Positions 7,391-14,148 of a DNA stretch of 14,348 nucleotides are shown one piece after another. This stretch comes from Oscillospiraceae bacterium (lineage in GTDB: Bacteria > Bacillota > Clostridia > Oscillospirales > Oscillospiraceae): assembly GCA_902802215.1 (NCBI GenBank), contig CADCLH010000024.1:2921-17268 (forward strand), read 5' to 3'. The position numbers were made by a program, and so were the translations under genes. The stretch's first letter is position 1; every line of letters begins with the position of its first letter. The notes beneath the pieces are model-generated. The model saw only the letters and a list, made by a program, of their open reading frames with translations, did no database searches and was not told the DNA's origin.

Positions 7391-8254
7391 TCAATCCAAA
7401 AGCGATAGCAGATATTGGCCGTAGTCGGTCATGCGCAGCTCGCGGCCGAGCTGCCGGAGCTTGCCGTCGCTGATCCAGCCATTGCGCCAGGCGATCTCCT
7501 CGATGCAGGAGATATAGAAGCCCTGCCTGCTCTGGACCGTCGCGACGAACTGCGCCGCTTGCAGCATGCCCTCGGGCGTGCCGGTGTCGAGCCAGGCCAT
7601 GCCGCGGCCCATGGGACTGACCAGCAGCTCGCCCCGGTGCAGATACTCGTTGTTGACCGCCGTGATCTCCAGCTCGCCCCGTGTGGAGGGCCGGACCGAT
7701 TTTGCGATCTCCACGACCTTGTTATCATAAAAGTACAGGCCGGGGACCGCGTAGTTGCTCCTTGGGAACTCCGGCTTCTCCTCGATGGAGACCGCGCGCA
7801 TGTCCTTGTCGAATTCCACGACGCCGAAGGCCCTGGGGTTTTTGACCTGGATGCCGAAGATCATCGCGCCCTCGGTCAGCGCCGCGCCGCTGCGCAGGTA
7901 ATCGGACAGCGCCTGACCGTAGAAAATGTTGTCGCCGAGGATCAGGCAGACCGGATCGCCGCCGATGAAGTCCTCCCCGAGGATGAAGGCCTCGGCCAGA
8001 CCGCGCGGCGCATCCTGGACCTTGTACTCCAGCCTCATGCCGAGGCGGTCGCCGTCGCCCAGAAGCTCCCGGTAGACCGGCGTATCCTCCGGCGTGGAGA
8101 TAATCAGCACCTCGCGGATGCCGGCCAGCATCAGCACCGACAGCGGATAGTAGATCATGGGCTTGTCGTAGATGGGAAGCAGCTGCTTGGAGACCGCCCG
8201 CGTCATGGGATACAGGCGCGTCCCCTTTCCTCCTGCCAGGATGATACCCTTCAT
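7391..8254 (-). CDS. rfbA: Glucose-1-phosphate thymidylyltransferase
   Basis: A 287-residue cytoplasmic nucleotidyltransferase that joins dTTP and glucose-1-phosphate to dTDP-glucose and pyrophosphate. The N-terminal nucleotide loop is LAGGKGTRL (6-14), followed by SKQLLPIYDKPM (22-33). The metal-binding Asp is in GDN (107-109), and the sugar-binding EEKP (158-161), RGELEIT and WLDTGT (221-226) motifs are all present. Length and order match RmlA proteins. Start ATG at 8254 follows an AGGGGA-type site. It is first in a two-gene unit with rfbB and has its own promoter. No allosteric-site residue was checked. Confidence 0.96.
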   Translation of the reverse strand: MKGIILAGGKGTRLYPMTRAVSKQLLPIYDKPMIYYPLSVLMLAGIREVLIISTPEDTPVYRELLGDGDRLGMRLEYKVQDAPRGLAEAFILGEDFIGGDPVCLILGDNIFYGQALSDYLRSGAALTEGAMIFGIQVKNPRAFGVVEFDKDMRAVSIEEKPEFPRSNYAVPGLYFYDNKVVEIAKSVRPSTRGELEITAVNNEYLHRGELLVSPMGRGMAWLDTGTPEGMLQAAQFVATVQSRQGFYISCIEEIAWRNGWISDGKLRQLGRELRMTDYGQYLLSLLD

Positions 8255-8286
8255 TGTCTCTGTCCCCTTCCCGGATGTTTCGACTC

Positions 8287-8315
8287 ATTTTACACTGAAA
8301 TACGGACGCTGTCAA
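8287..8315 (-). promoter_or_regulatory. Promoter for rfbA-rfbB
   Basis: On the minus strand a perfect -35 TTGACA (8315-8310), a 17-bp spacer and -10 TAAAAT (8292-8287). The start would be near 8280, giving a leader of about 25 nt before the rfbA ATG. Confidence 0.82.
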
Positions 8316-8336
8316 CGAGCTTGCAAAGACGCGCAA

Positions 8337-8363
8337 ATCGCCGCCGCAAAATGCGGCGGCGAT
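8337..8363 (-). terminator. Terminator after the HAD phosphatase gene (end of importer operon)
   Basis: An 11-bp, GC-rich stem (arms 8337-8347 and 8353-8363, core GCCGCCGC/GCGGCGGC) with a 5-nt loop begins 9 nt after the HAD stop. The following minus-strand sequence, ATTTGCGCG, is only weakly U-rich, so termination may be partial. It separates the importer operon from the rfbA promoter just downstream. Confidence 0.65.
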
Positions 8364-8372
8364 CCGTCTCTT

Positions 8373-8987
8373 TCATTCCCGCACCGGGACGCCGGCCTCG
8401 CGCAGCCTCGCGCGGACCTCCCCGAAGTCGCCGTGGAAGATCGCGCAGCGCATGCCGCTGTTCTGGGCCGCCTCGATGTTGTAGTTGTTGTCGTCGATAA
8501 AGAAGCACTCCTCCGGGCGGAGCGAGAAGCTCTCAAACAAAAGCCGGTAGAACTCCGGTTGCGGCTTGATGAGCTTCACGTCCGCGGAGATCAGCGTCCC
8601 GTCGAAATAGCGGCTTGCCGGAACGCGCGGCCAGTATTCGTGCTGGCGCAGGCTCGCGTTGGAGAGCAGCCAGAGCCCGTAGCCGAGCTCCTTGAGCTCC
8701 CGCACGAGCTCAAAGCTGCCCTCGATCTCGAGGATTGGCCGGTCCCAGGCGAGGACCAGCTGCCGCGCCGTCTCGTGCAGGCGCTTCGGGAGACGGCGGC
8801 ACATGCGCTCGCAGCCCTCCGCGTCCGTGATGGAGCCGCGATCCATCTGCGCCCATTCCAGCGATTTGAACACCTCGCGCGTCAGCAGCGCCCGGTCCGC
8901 CTCCGCCACCCCGAGTCGGTCCATGAACAGCACGGGGTCGAAGCGGACCAGAACGTTGCCCATATCAAAGACGATGTTTTGGATCAT
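8373..8987 (-). CDS. HAD-family phosphatase (YihX-like)
   Basis: A 204-residue haloacid dehalogenase-fold hydrolase. The nucleophile motif is FDMGNV (D8), with Gly at the usual second Asp position, the same D-x-G-N form as E. coli YihX (FDLGNV). Motif II is LLSNAS (S109), motif III is LIKP (K141) and motif IV is FIDDN (D165, D166). The helical segment at about 20-85 is a small cap domain. YihX dephosphorylates alpha-glucose-1-phosphate; whether this protein shares the substrate is unproven. The gene begins 19 nt after the ABC ATPase stop with no promoter seen, so it is the last gene of the importer operon. Its ribosome site is weak (CGGACCGG region), which suggests low translation. A role in dephosphorylating imported compounds is inferred from position. 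Confidence 0.87.
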   Translation of the reverse strand: MIQNIVFDMGNVLVRFDPVLFMDRLGVAEADRALLTREVFKSLEWAQMDRGSITDAEGCERMCRRLPKRLHETARQLVLAWDRPILEIEGSFELVRELKELGYGLWLLSNASLRQHEYWPRVPASRYFDGTLISADVKLIKPQPEFYRLLFESFSLRPEECFFIDDNNYNIEAAQNSGMRCAIFHGDFGEVRARLREAGVPVRE

Positions 8988-9006
8988 GCGCCGGTCCGAT
9001 TGCGCT

Positions 9007-10626
9007 TCAGAAGCTCAGGCTGCCCAGTGCGATGCACTTGCCGCCCTTGCGGTCGAAGAGCATGATCTTCTCGCCGTCGATATCGAAGCGGATCTTCTCG
9101 CCGATCTTGAACAGCGTGCTGCCGAAGACCACGCCGGTGAGCAGGAACTCGCCCACGCGCACCTTGATCGTCGACTCCATGCCGGTGGGCATCGCGCCGT
9201 AGATCTCGCCCTCGATCGCGCCGTCCGGGGAGATCGCGATGAACTCGGGCCGCACGCCGAGGACGAAGTCCTCGTTCGTCAGCACGGGCTCTTCTTGCAG
9301 CGCGTCGTCCTCGTCGTTGACCTTGGCGATGTGGTACTTGAAGGTCTCGTCCTTGTTGCCCTTCTCGACGTAGCCCTTCTCCTTGGAGGCCTCCTTGATC
9401 CTCTCGGCCTCGGCGGCGACGGCCGCGTCGCGGTCGGCAAACCACTTGCCGAGATCCAGCGCCTCCGCGCTCTTGAAGCAGCCCTTCAGGCCGCCCAGCG
9501 CCGTCAGCGCGATGCTGCCGTCCGCCTCCTGACGGCCCTTCGCCTCGATGAAGTTGATCGAGGGATTGCCGACAAAGTCCGCGACAAAGAGGTTGTTGGG
9601 CCTCGCGTAGACGGTCAGCGGCGCGTCGTACTGCTGCAGCACGCCGTTGTTGATCAGGCAGATCTGCGTGGCGAGCGTCATGGCCTCCATCTGGTCGTGC
9701 GTGACGTAGACGAAGGTGGAACCGGTCTCGACATGCAGACGCTGCAGCTCGTAGCGCATCTCCAGACGCAGCTTCGCGTCGAGGTTCGACAGCGGCTCGT
9801 CCATGAACAGCACCGTGGGCTCGGGGGCCAGGGTACGGGCGATGGCGACACGCTGCTGCTGGCCGCCGGAGAGCTCGGCCGGGTAGCGGTCCATGAACAT
9901 GCTGATCTTGACGATGCGGCTGACGCGGCGCACGGAGAGGTCGATCTCCTCCTTCGTGAGCTTGCGGACCTCCTCGACGACCTTGCCGTCCTTGACGAAC
10001 TCGAACTTTTCGTTCAGGCCGTTGGCCTTGACGGCGTCGGCGGCCTTCTTGGCGAAGTCCGCAGCGGTCGCGGAAACGTCCTTCCCGTCCTCAACGTGCA
10101 GGGCGAAGAGCTTTTTGGCCGTGTACTGGGAGATCGTGTACTCGTCGATCAGCTTGATGACGGCCTTCTTCTCGTCGAGCTTGCCCTTCTTGTCGCGGCA
10201 CTCCTCGACGACGCGCTTCACGTCGGCGGGATTTTTCAGGATCTCCGCGAGGCGGGCGTTGTTCTTGGCCTCGAAGTCGATCTTCGGCATGGACTCCTTG
10301 ATGTTCGAGAGGCCGAAGGCGATGTTCTCATAGACCGTCATGTTCGGCCATAGCGCGTAGTTCTGGAACAGGAAGCCCACCTTGCGCTTGTTGGCCGGGA
10401 TGTTGATGCCCAGCGCGCTGTCGTATACGACCCGGTCGCCGATCGTGATGCGGCCGCTGGTCGGGGTCTCGAGGCCGGCGATCATGCGCAGCGTCGTCGT
10501 CTTGCCGCAGCCGGAGGGGCCCAGCAGCGTGACGAAGGCGTTGTCGTCAATGACGAGGTTGAGGTCGTCGACCGCGTAAAAGTTTTTCCACCGTTTGGTG
10601 ATATGCTCCAATCTGATTTCCGGCAT
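9007..10626 (-). CDS. ABC importer ATPase with large internal insertions
   Basis: A 539-residue ATPase of the MalK/PotA/FbpC class, which usually has about 350-380 residues. Walker A is GPSGCGKTT (36-44), the Q-loop Q88 (FLFQNYALWP), the signature LSGGQQQR (252-259), Walker B VLFMDEP (272-278), D-loop SNLDA and the switch H310 (YVTHDQMEA). Between the Q-loop region (NIAFGL, ending about 106) and the resumed family pattern (VRRVSRIV) before the signature, about 110-120 charged residues are inserted; normally this gap is about 30-40. A second Lys/Glu-rich insertion (about 385-450) interrupts the C-terminal TOBE-like domain, which resumes at FVLGVRPEFI. All catalytic motifs are intact and the frame is unbroken, so it should be active. 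AGGAGGAT at 10634-10640 lies 7 nt before the ATG and overlaps the end of the permease gene, so the two are translationally close. Confidence 0.93.
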   Translation of the reverse strand: MPEIRLEHITKRWKNFYAVDDLNLVIDDNAFVTLLGPSGCGKTTTLRMIAGLETPTSGRITIGDRVVYDSALGINIPANKRKVGFLFQNYALWPNMTVYENIAFGLSNIKESMPKIDFEAKNNARLAEILKNPADVKRVVEECRDKKGKLDEKKAVIKLIDEYTISQYTAKKLFALHVEDGKDVSATAADFAKKAADAVKANGLNEKFEFVKDGKVVEEVRKLTKEEIDLSVRRVSRIVKISMFMDRYPAELSGGQQQRVAIARTLAPEPTVLFMDEPLSNLDAKLRLEMRYELQRLHVETGSTFVYVTHDQMEAMTLATQICLINNGVLQQYDAPLTVYARPNNLFVADFVGNPSINFIEAKGRQEADGSIALTALGGLKGCFKSAEALDLGKWFADRDAAVAAEAERIKEASKEKGYVEKGNKDETFKYHIAKVNDEDDALQEEPVLTNEDFVLGVRPEFIAISPDGAIEGEIYGAMPTGMESTIKVRVGEFLLTGVVFGSTLFKIGEKIRFDIDGEKIMLFDRKGGKCIALGSLSF

Positions 10627-10630
10627 TTTC

Positions 10631-12457
10631 TTATCCTCCTATTCCCTTGTCGAGGCTGGCACCCGTGACTTTGTTGACGATCGTATTGAAGATCAGGATC
10701 GTGATGATCAGCAGCAGGTTGATGCCGCTGGAGAACGCATACAGGCCCATCTCGTCGAAGTAGTCCAGCATCGTCGAAAGGATCTTGCTCTGGCCGCACA
10801 GCAGCATGAACAGGCTCAGCTCACGCAGGCAGGTCATGAACGGCAGCAGGTAGCCGCTGATGATCGACGACTTCTGGATGGGGATGATGATGCGCGTCAT
10901 GCGTTTGATCCACGGCACATCCTGGATGATGGCCGCCTCCTCGATCTCGCCGGACAGCTGCAGCATGGAGTTGAGCGACGACCGGCTCGCAAACGGGATG
11001 TACTTGATCGTACCGGCGACAATCAGGCCGGTGTAGGTGTTGTAGAGCTTGAGCGACTCGCTGGAGAACAGGACGAACAGCGCGGCGCCCACGGCGATCG
11101 ACGGCATGAGGTAGGGCAGGAAGGCGACGGAGTTGACGTAGTTGGCCCACTTGCTGCGCCGCTGCTTGGCGACCGCGTAGCCGACCAGCGTGCCGATGGT
11201 GCCGGCCACGAGCGCACAGCAGACGCTGACCCACATCGTGCCGCCGAAGGCCTTCCAGATCTCCTTGTTGTAGAGGATGCCCTTCTGACCGTACATGCCC
11301 TGCTCGGTGACGTTCTCGCTGGTGAGCCACCACTTGGTCGTCAGGTTGCTGACGTTTCCGGTGTACAGGAACGAGTAGTCGCCCGGGTTCGGCAGGAAGG
11401 TCTCGAAGGCGAAGGAGATGATCGGGAAGATGCTGGTGAAGAAGGTGAGGATTACCAGAATGACCGCGATCACATATTTCGCCGCGCCGAGGTTGATCTT
11501 CGAGATCTGGCCGGACTTGCCCGTGACCGTGGTGTAGCTCTTGCGGCTCGTCAGCGAGATCTGGTTGAGCAGCATGATCGCCACGCCGAAGAGCATCATG
11601 ATGATCGCCAGGATGCTCGCCTCGCCGGTGTACTTCGAGTTCATCGAGACGTACTTGGTCGAGAGCGTCGTCAGCTGCATGTAATGCGGCACGGGGTAGG
11701 AGCCCATCGCGCTGCCGAACACCAGCAGGATCGTGGAGAGGATCGCGGGCTTGACCATCGGCAGGGTGATGCGGAACATGATGCGGTGCTTCGGGGTGTC
11801 AAGGATCGTCGCGGCCTCCTCGAGGTTGGCGTCCATGTTCCGGAAGATGCCGCCGATCAGGATATAGGCAAAGGGCGCGTAGTGCAGGCCCAGGACCATC
11901 AGGCTCGGGAACAGGCCTTGACAGAACCACTTCGGCATGTATATGTGGAACAGCGAGGCCAGCAATCCGTCCGAGGTACCCGTGATCTTCGTGGAGTAAA
12001 ACAGGTTCTGCCACACGACCGCGAGGGTCCACTGCGGCATGATGTAGGGGAAGATGAAAATGGAGCTCAGATACTGTCTCCACGCGAGGTTCGTGCGGGT
12101 GATCAGAAACGCGAAGAGCCCGCCGTAGAGGATGGAAACCAGACAGGTGCCGACCGACAGCAGCACCGTGTTCCACAGCGGCTTCCAGAGATTGGTCTTG
12201 GCCAGCTTGCTCGTAAACAGGTCGGTATAGTTCACGAGCGTCCAGCCCTCGGTCTGCTTGGTCAGGTGCGCGTCGATCGTGCCGGGATGGATACGGAAGG
12301 TGTCCTGCACGATGGCGATGATCGGCGCCACCGTGGTGATCGTCAGCACGATGCCCAGCACCAGCAGGATCACATTGTACGGCTTGGACAGAAACGTCTT
12401 GACCTTGTTCCAGGCGATCGTGGCGGGACTCGCGACAAGGGTGGCGGAGTTTGGCAT
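10631..12457 (-). CDS. ABC importer permease, two fused membrane domains (FbpB/AfuB type)
   Basis: A 608-residue inner-membrane protein containing two binding-protein-dependent permease domains in one chain, as in ferric iron and hexose-phosphate importers. Each half has an EAA loop for docking the ATPase: EEAATILDTPKHRIMFRITL starting at residue 213 and EEAAIIQDVPWIKRM starting at 506. Hydrophobic segments are plain at about 28-51, 97-120, 130-150, 187-205, 238-255, 282-300, 327-350, 407-430, 442-465, 475-490, 535-555 and 577-597. A loop of about 55 residues (353-405) joins the first helix of the second half to the rest. The start at 12457 is set by AAGGAG 7 nt upstream; the upstream in-frame extension to 12508 runs back through a terminator-like hairpin and is rejected. 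Four nt separate it from the ATPase gene. Confidence 0.93.
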   Translation of the reverse strand: MPNSATLVASPATIAWNKVKTFLSKPYNVILLVLGIVLTITTVAPIIAIVQDTFRIHPGTIDAHLTKQTEGWTLVNYTDLFTSKLAKTNLWKPLWNTVLLSVGTCLVSILYGGLFAFLITRTNLAWRQYLSSIFIFPYIMPQWTLAVVWQNLFYSTKITGTSDGLLASLFHIYMPKWFCQGLFPSLMVLGLHYAPFAYILIGGIFRNMDANLEEAATILDTPKHRIMFRITLPMVKPAILSTILLVFGSAMGSYPVPHYMQLTTLSTKYVSMNSKYTGEASILAIIMMLFGVAIMLLNQISLTSRKSYTTVTGKSGQISKINLGAAKYVIAVILVILTFFTSIFPIISFAFETFLPNPGDYSFLYTGNVSNLTTKWWLTSENVTEQGMYGQKGILYNKEIWKAFGGTMWVSVCCALVAGTIGTLVGYAVAKQRRSKWANYVNSVAFLPYLMPSIAVGAALFVLFSSESLKLYNTYTGLIVAGTIKYIPFASRSSLNSMLQLSGEIEEAAIIQDVPWIKRMTRIIIPIQKSSIISGYLLPFMTCLRELSLFMLLCGQSKILSTMLDYFDEMGLYAFSSGINLLLIITILIFNTIVNKVTGASLDKGIGG

Positions 12458-12464
12458 GGTGGTT

Positions 12465-12470
12465 CTCCTT
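12465..12470 (-). promoter_or_regulatory. Ribosome binding site that fixes the permease start
   Basis: AAGGAG on the minus strand is 7 nt upstream of the ATG at 12457. It rules out the longer in-frame start at 12508. Confidence 0.8.
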
Positions 12471-12483
12471 TCTGTAAAACAAG

Positions 12484-12518
12484 GCGCCTCCGAATGCGCG
12501 GAACACACCCGGAGGCGC
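12484..12518 (-). terminator. Intercistronic terminator-like hairpin between binding protein and permease
   Basis: Arms GCGCCTCCG and CGGAGGCGC (12518-12510 and 12492-12484, read on the minus strand) form a perfect 9-bp stem with a 17-nt loop, followed by CCTTGTTTTAC. It lies in the 100-nt gap between the two genes. A leaky terminator or 3' stabiliser here would give more binding protein than membrane subunits, a usual need of ABC importers. A smaller CCTGC/GCAGG stem at 12523-12539 precedes it. Confidence 0.65.
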
Positions 12519-12557
12519 TTTGCCTGCTATAAATGCAGGTACAGCAGATATTCAGGC

Positions 12558-13976
12558 TCAGCCGGCGCTGTACTTATCGAGCATCTCGATCCAGCTGCCG
12601 ACGGTGAAGGCCGCATCGGCGCAGTACTCGGGATCCTCGAGCACCAGCTTGCCGGTGGTGGTCCACCACTCGTAGCCGCGGTCGTTCTTGTTCGGGAACT
12701 TCAGCTCGCCGGTCTCCTTGTCGACGCCGCCCTGGGAGTGGCCGTACTTGGCCTCGGTATCGGCGGCGACCTTCGGGTTGGAGGAGTAACCGCCCATATC
12801 CTTGCCCCAGGCGGAGAAGCCGTCGGCGGTGCAGGTGATGTAGGAGATGAAGGCGCAGGCGGTCCAGGGCAGCGGGCTGTTGTCGGGCACGAACATGTAG
12901 TGGCAGTAGCCGTAGCCGCCGATGCCCTCGTAGCCGTCCTCATAGGCCGCGACCTTGACGTTGTTGACGGAGGCGGAGTCGGTCTCCTCGATGGAGCGGA
13001 GCTTGGAGTAGACCAGCAGGCCGAACTGATCGGTCGCGGACTTGTCGGTCAGGTTCTTGCAGATCGGGCCGTCGTCAGTGACAGCGTTGTAGCTGCCGAC
13101 CCAGAGCTTGATCCACGCCAGCGCGTAGGCGCCGTTGGCGTCAAGGCCGAGGTCCTCGGCGTCGCTCTTCATCTCGTTGATGACGGGCTGGAAGTAGGCC
13201 TGCTTGTCGGCGGGCAGCTTGTCAAAGGACTCCTTCAGCCACTGGGCATACTGCGGGGCGGTCAGCATGTACAGGAAGTTCTTGCCGACGATCTCGGAGT
13301 CGATGTCCATGAACTGGCCGTGCTCACCCTCGGCGACGAAGTCCCAGACGTTGGTGAAGACCTTGTCGCCGCAGCAGTTGAACATGAAGACCTTGTTCAG
13401 GGTCTGCAGGGGCAGATAGCCGCTGTAGGTGGCGGCGTCAACGCCGTTGGCGTCGGCCCACTCCTTCGGGATGAAGGTGTCGAGGATGCCGGTCTGGACC
13501 ATCTTGCTCTGGATCTGGTTGCCGTCCTGGATCAGGGTCACGGCGAAGGTGCCGGTGGCCTTGGTGGAGTTGGCGGTCAGCTGGTCGAAGATCTTGTTGT
13601 TCTTCGGCTGCTGCCAGTCGAACTCAAGGGTGTAGCTCGGGTCGATGCTCTGCAGATACTCAATGAAGAGGGGCAGGGCGCTCTTGCCGCGGCTGGAGTT
13701 GCCCACGCCGTACAGCGTCTTGCCGTTGGACTCGGCAATGGCGTTCTTTGCGAGCTCCTCCATGGTCATGCCTTCGGCTTCCTTGATGATCTTCTGGACA
13801 GCGGAGAGATTCGCCGCGGGCTCGGCAGCCGGAGCGGCGGGCTCAGCCGCGGGCGCGGCGGCAGGCTCGGCGGCCGGGGCGGCGGCGGGAGCCGGCGCGG
13901 GCTCGGCCTTCTGTCCGCAGGCGGCCAGGCCAACGATCATCGTCAGTGCAAGCAGCAGTGCGATCAGCTTTTTCAT
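12558..13976 (-). CDS. ABC importer substrate-binding lipoprotein
   Basis: A 472-residue extracellular solute-binding protein tethered by lipid. Residues 1-20 are a lipoprotein signal (MKKLIALLLALTMIVGLAAC) with lipobox LAAC, C20 being the lipidated residue. Residues about 22-55 are an Ala/Pro/Glu low-complexity linker with repeated AAPAAEP units, and the globular domain follows from about 57. The remainder has the length and mixed alpha/beta look of a periplasmic-binding-protein fold, with aromatic-rich stretches such as YEGIGGYGYCHYMF. The ligand is not recognisable. Partner genes suggest the iron / polyamine / phosphosugar class of importer. The start at 13976 has AAAGGA 8 nt upstream and gives a proper signal peptide; the in-frame extension to 14051 runs through leader palindromes and is rejected. 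It is first in the operon. Confidence 0.9.
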   Translation of the reverse strand: MKKLIALLLALTMIVGLAACGQKAEPAPAPAAAPAAEPAAAPAAEPAAPAAEPAANLSAVQKIIKEAEGMTMEELAKNAIAESNGKTLYGVGNSSRGKSALPLFIEYLQSIDPSYTLEFDWQQPKNNKIFDQLTANSTKATGTFAVTLIQDGNQIQSKMVQTGILDTFIPKEWADANGVDAATYSGYLPLQTLNKVFMFNCCGDKVFTNVWDFVAEGEHGQFMDIDSEIVGKNFLYMLTAPQYAQWLKESFDKLPADKQAYFQPVINEMKSDAEDLGLDANGAYALAWIKLWVGSYNAVTDDGPICKNLTDKSATDQFGLLVYSKLRSIEETDSASVNNVKVAAYEDGYEGIGGYGYCHYMFVPDNSPLPWTACAFISYITCTADGFSAWGKDMGGYSSNPKVAADTEAKYGHSQGGVDKETGELKFPNKNDRGYEWWTTTGKLVLEDPEYCADAAFTVGSWIEMLDKYSAG

Positions 13977-14039
13977 AGTGGTTTTCCTTTCTTCATTTAA
14001 TTTATGTCGATACTCGTCCATTCCCGTTTTAAAGCCCGT

Positions 14040-14062
14040 CATGCTTTGCAAGGCAAAGCATG
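14040..14062 (-). promoter_or_regulatory. Leader hairpin of the importer operon
   Basis: A perfect 10-bp stem CATGCTTTGC / GCAAAGCATG with a 3-nt loop, in the 5' untranslated region about 64 nt before the binding-protein start. It directly abuts the next palindrome at 14062-14079. No U-run follows, so it is not an obvious terminator; mRNA stabilisation or regulator binding are possible. Confidence 0.5.
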
Positions 14063-14079
14063 GAACAGGGCCCTGTTCC
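14062..14079. promoter_or_regulatory. Perfect 18-bp palindrome in the importer leader
   Basis: GGAACAGGGCCCTGTTCC is an uninterrupted perfect palindrome between the operator-like repeat near the start of transcription and the leader hairpin. It could be a dimeric regulator site at about +35 to +52, or fold as RNA with the adjacent stem. No known regulator consensus was recognised. Confidence 0.45.
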
Positions 14080-14092
14080 GGTCCCGGGGAAT

Positions 14093-14109
14093 ATTAACAA
14101 CTTGTTAAT
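14093..14109. promoter_or_regulatory. Operator-like inverted repeat at the importer transcription start
   Basis: ATTAACAA-C-TTGTTAAT, arms of 8 bp around one central base, placed at about +4 to +20 of the predicted transcript. This position suits a repressor. The half-site order is the reverse of the clostridial Rex site, so Rex is not assigned. Confidence 0.5.
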
Positions 14110-14119
14110 TACCTTATAG

Positions 14120-14148
14120 AATATACTTTTTTTCCTTCAAGATGTCAA
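14120..14148 (-). promoter_or_regulatory. Promoter of the importer operon
   Basis: On the minus strand a perfect -35 TTGACA (14148-14143), a 17-bp A-rich spacer and -10 TATATT (14125-14120). The start would be near 14113, leaving a leader of roughly 137 nt before the binding-protein ATG. Confidence 0.82.

Noticed and set aside
8692..10353. 553-codon plus-strand open frame opposite the ABC ATPase
   Set aside because: The minus strand encodes intact Walker A, signature and Walker B motifs; the plus frame has none.
8373..13976. Confident annotation as ferric iron importer FbpABC
   Set aside because: The architecture fits, but the same layout serves other substrates, the ligand residues were not identified, and the HAD partner points elsewhere.
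10595..14000. Long plus-strand open frames opposite the permease and binding-protein genes
   Set aside because: The minus-strand genes have clear motifs, ribosome sites and membrane or signal sequences; the opposite frames show only composition bias.
14093..14109. Rex (redox repressor) binding site
   Set aside because: Clostridial Rex sites run TTGTTAA-N4-TTAACAA; here the half-sites are in the opposite order with a 1-nt centre.
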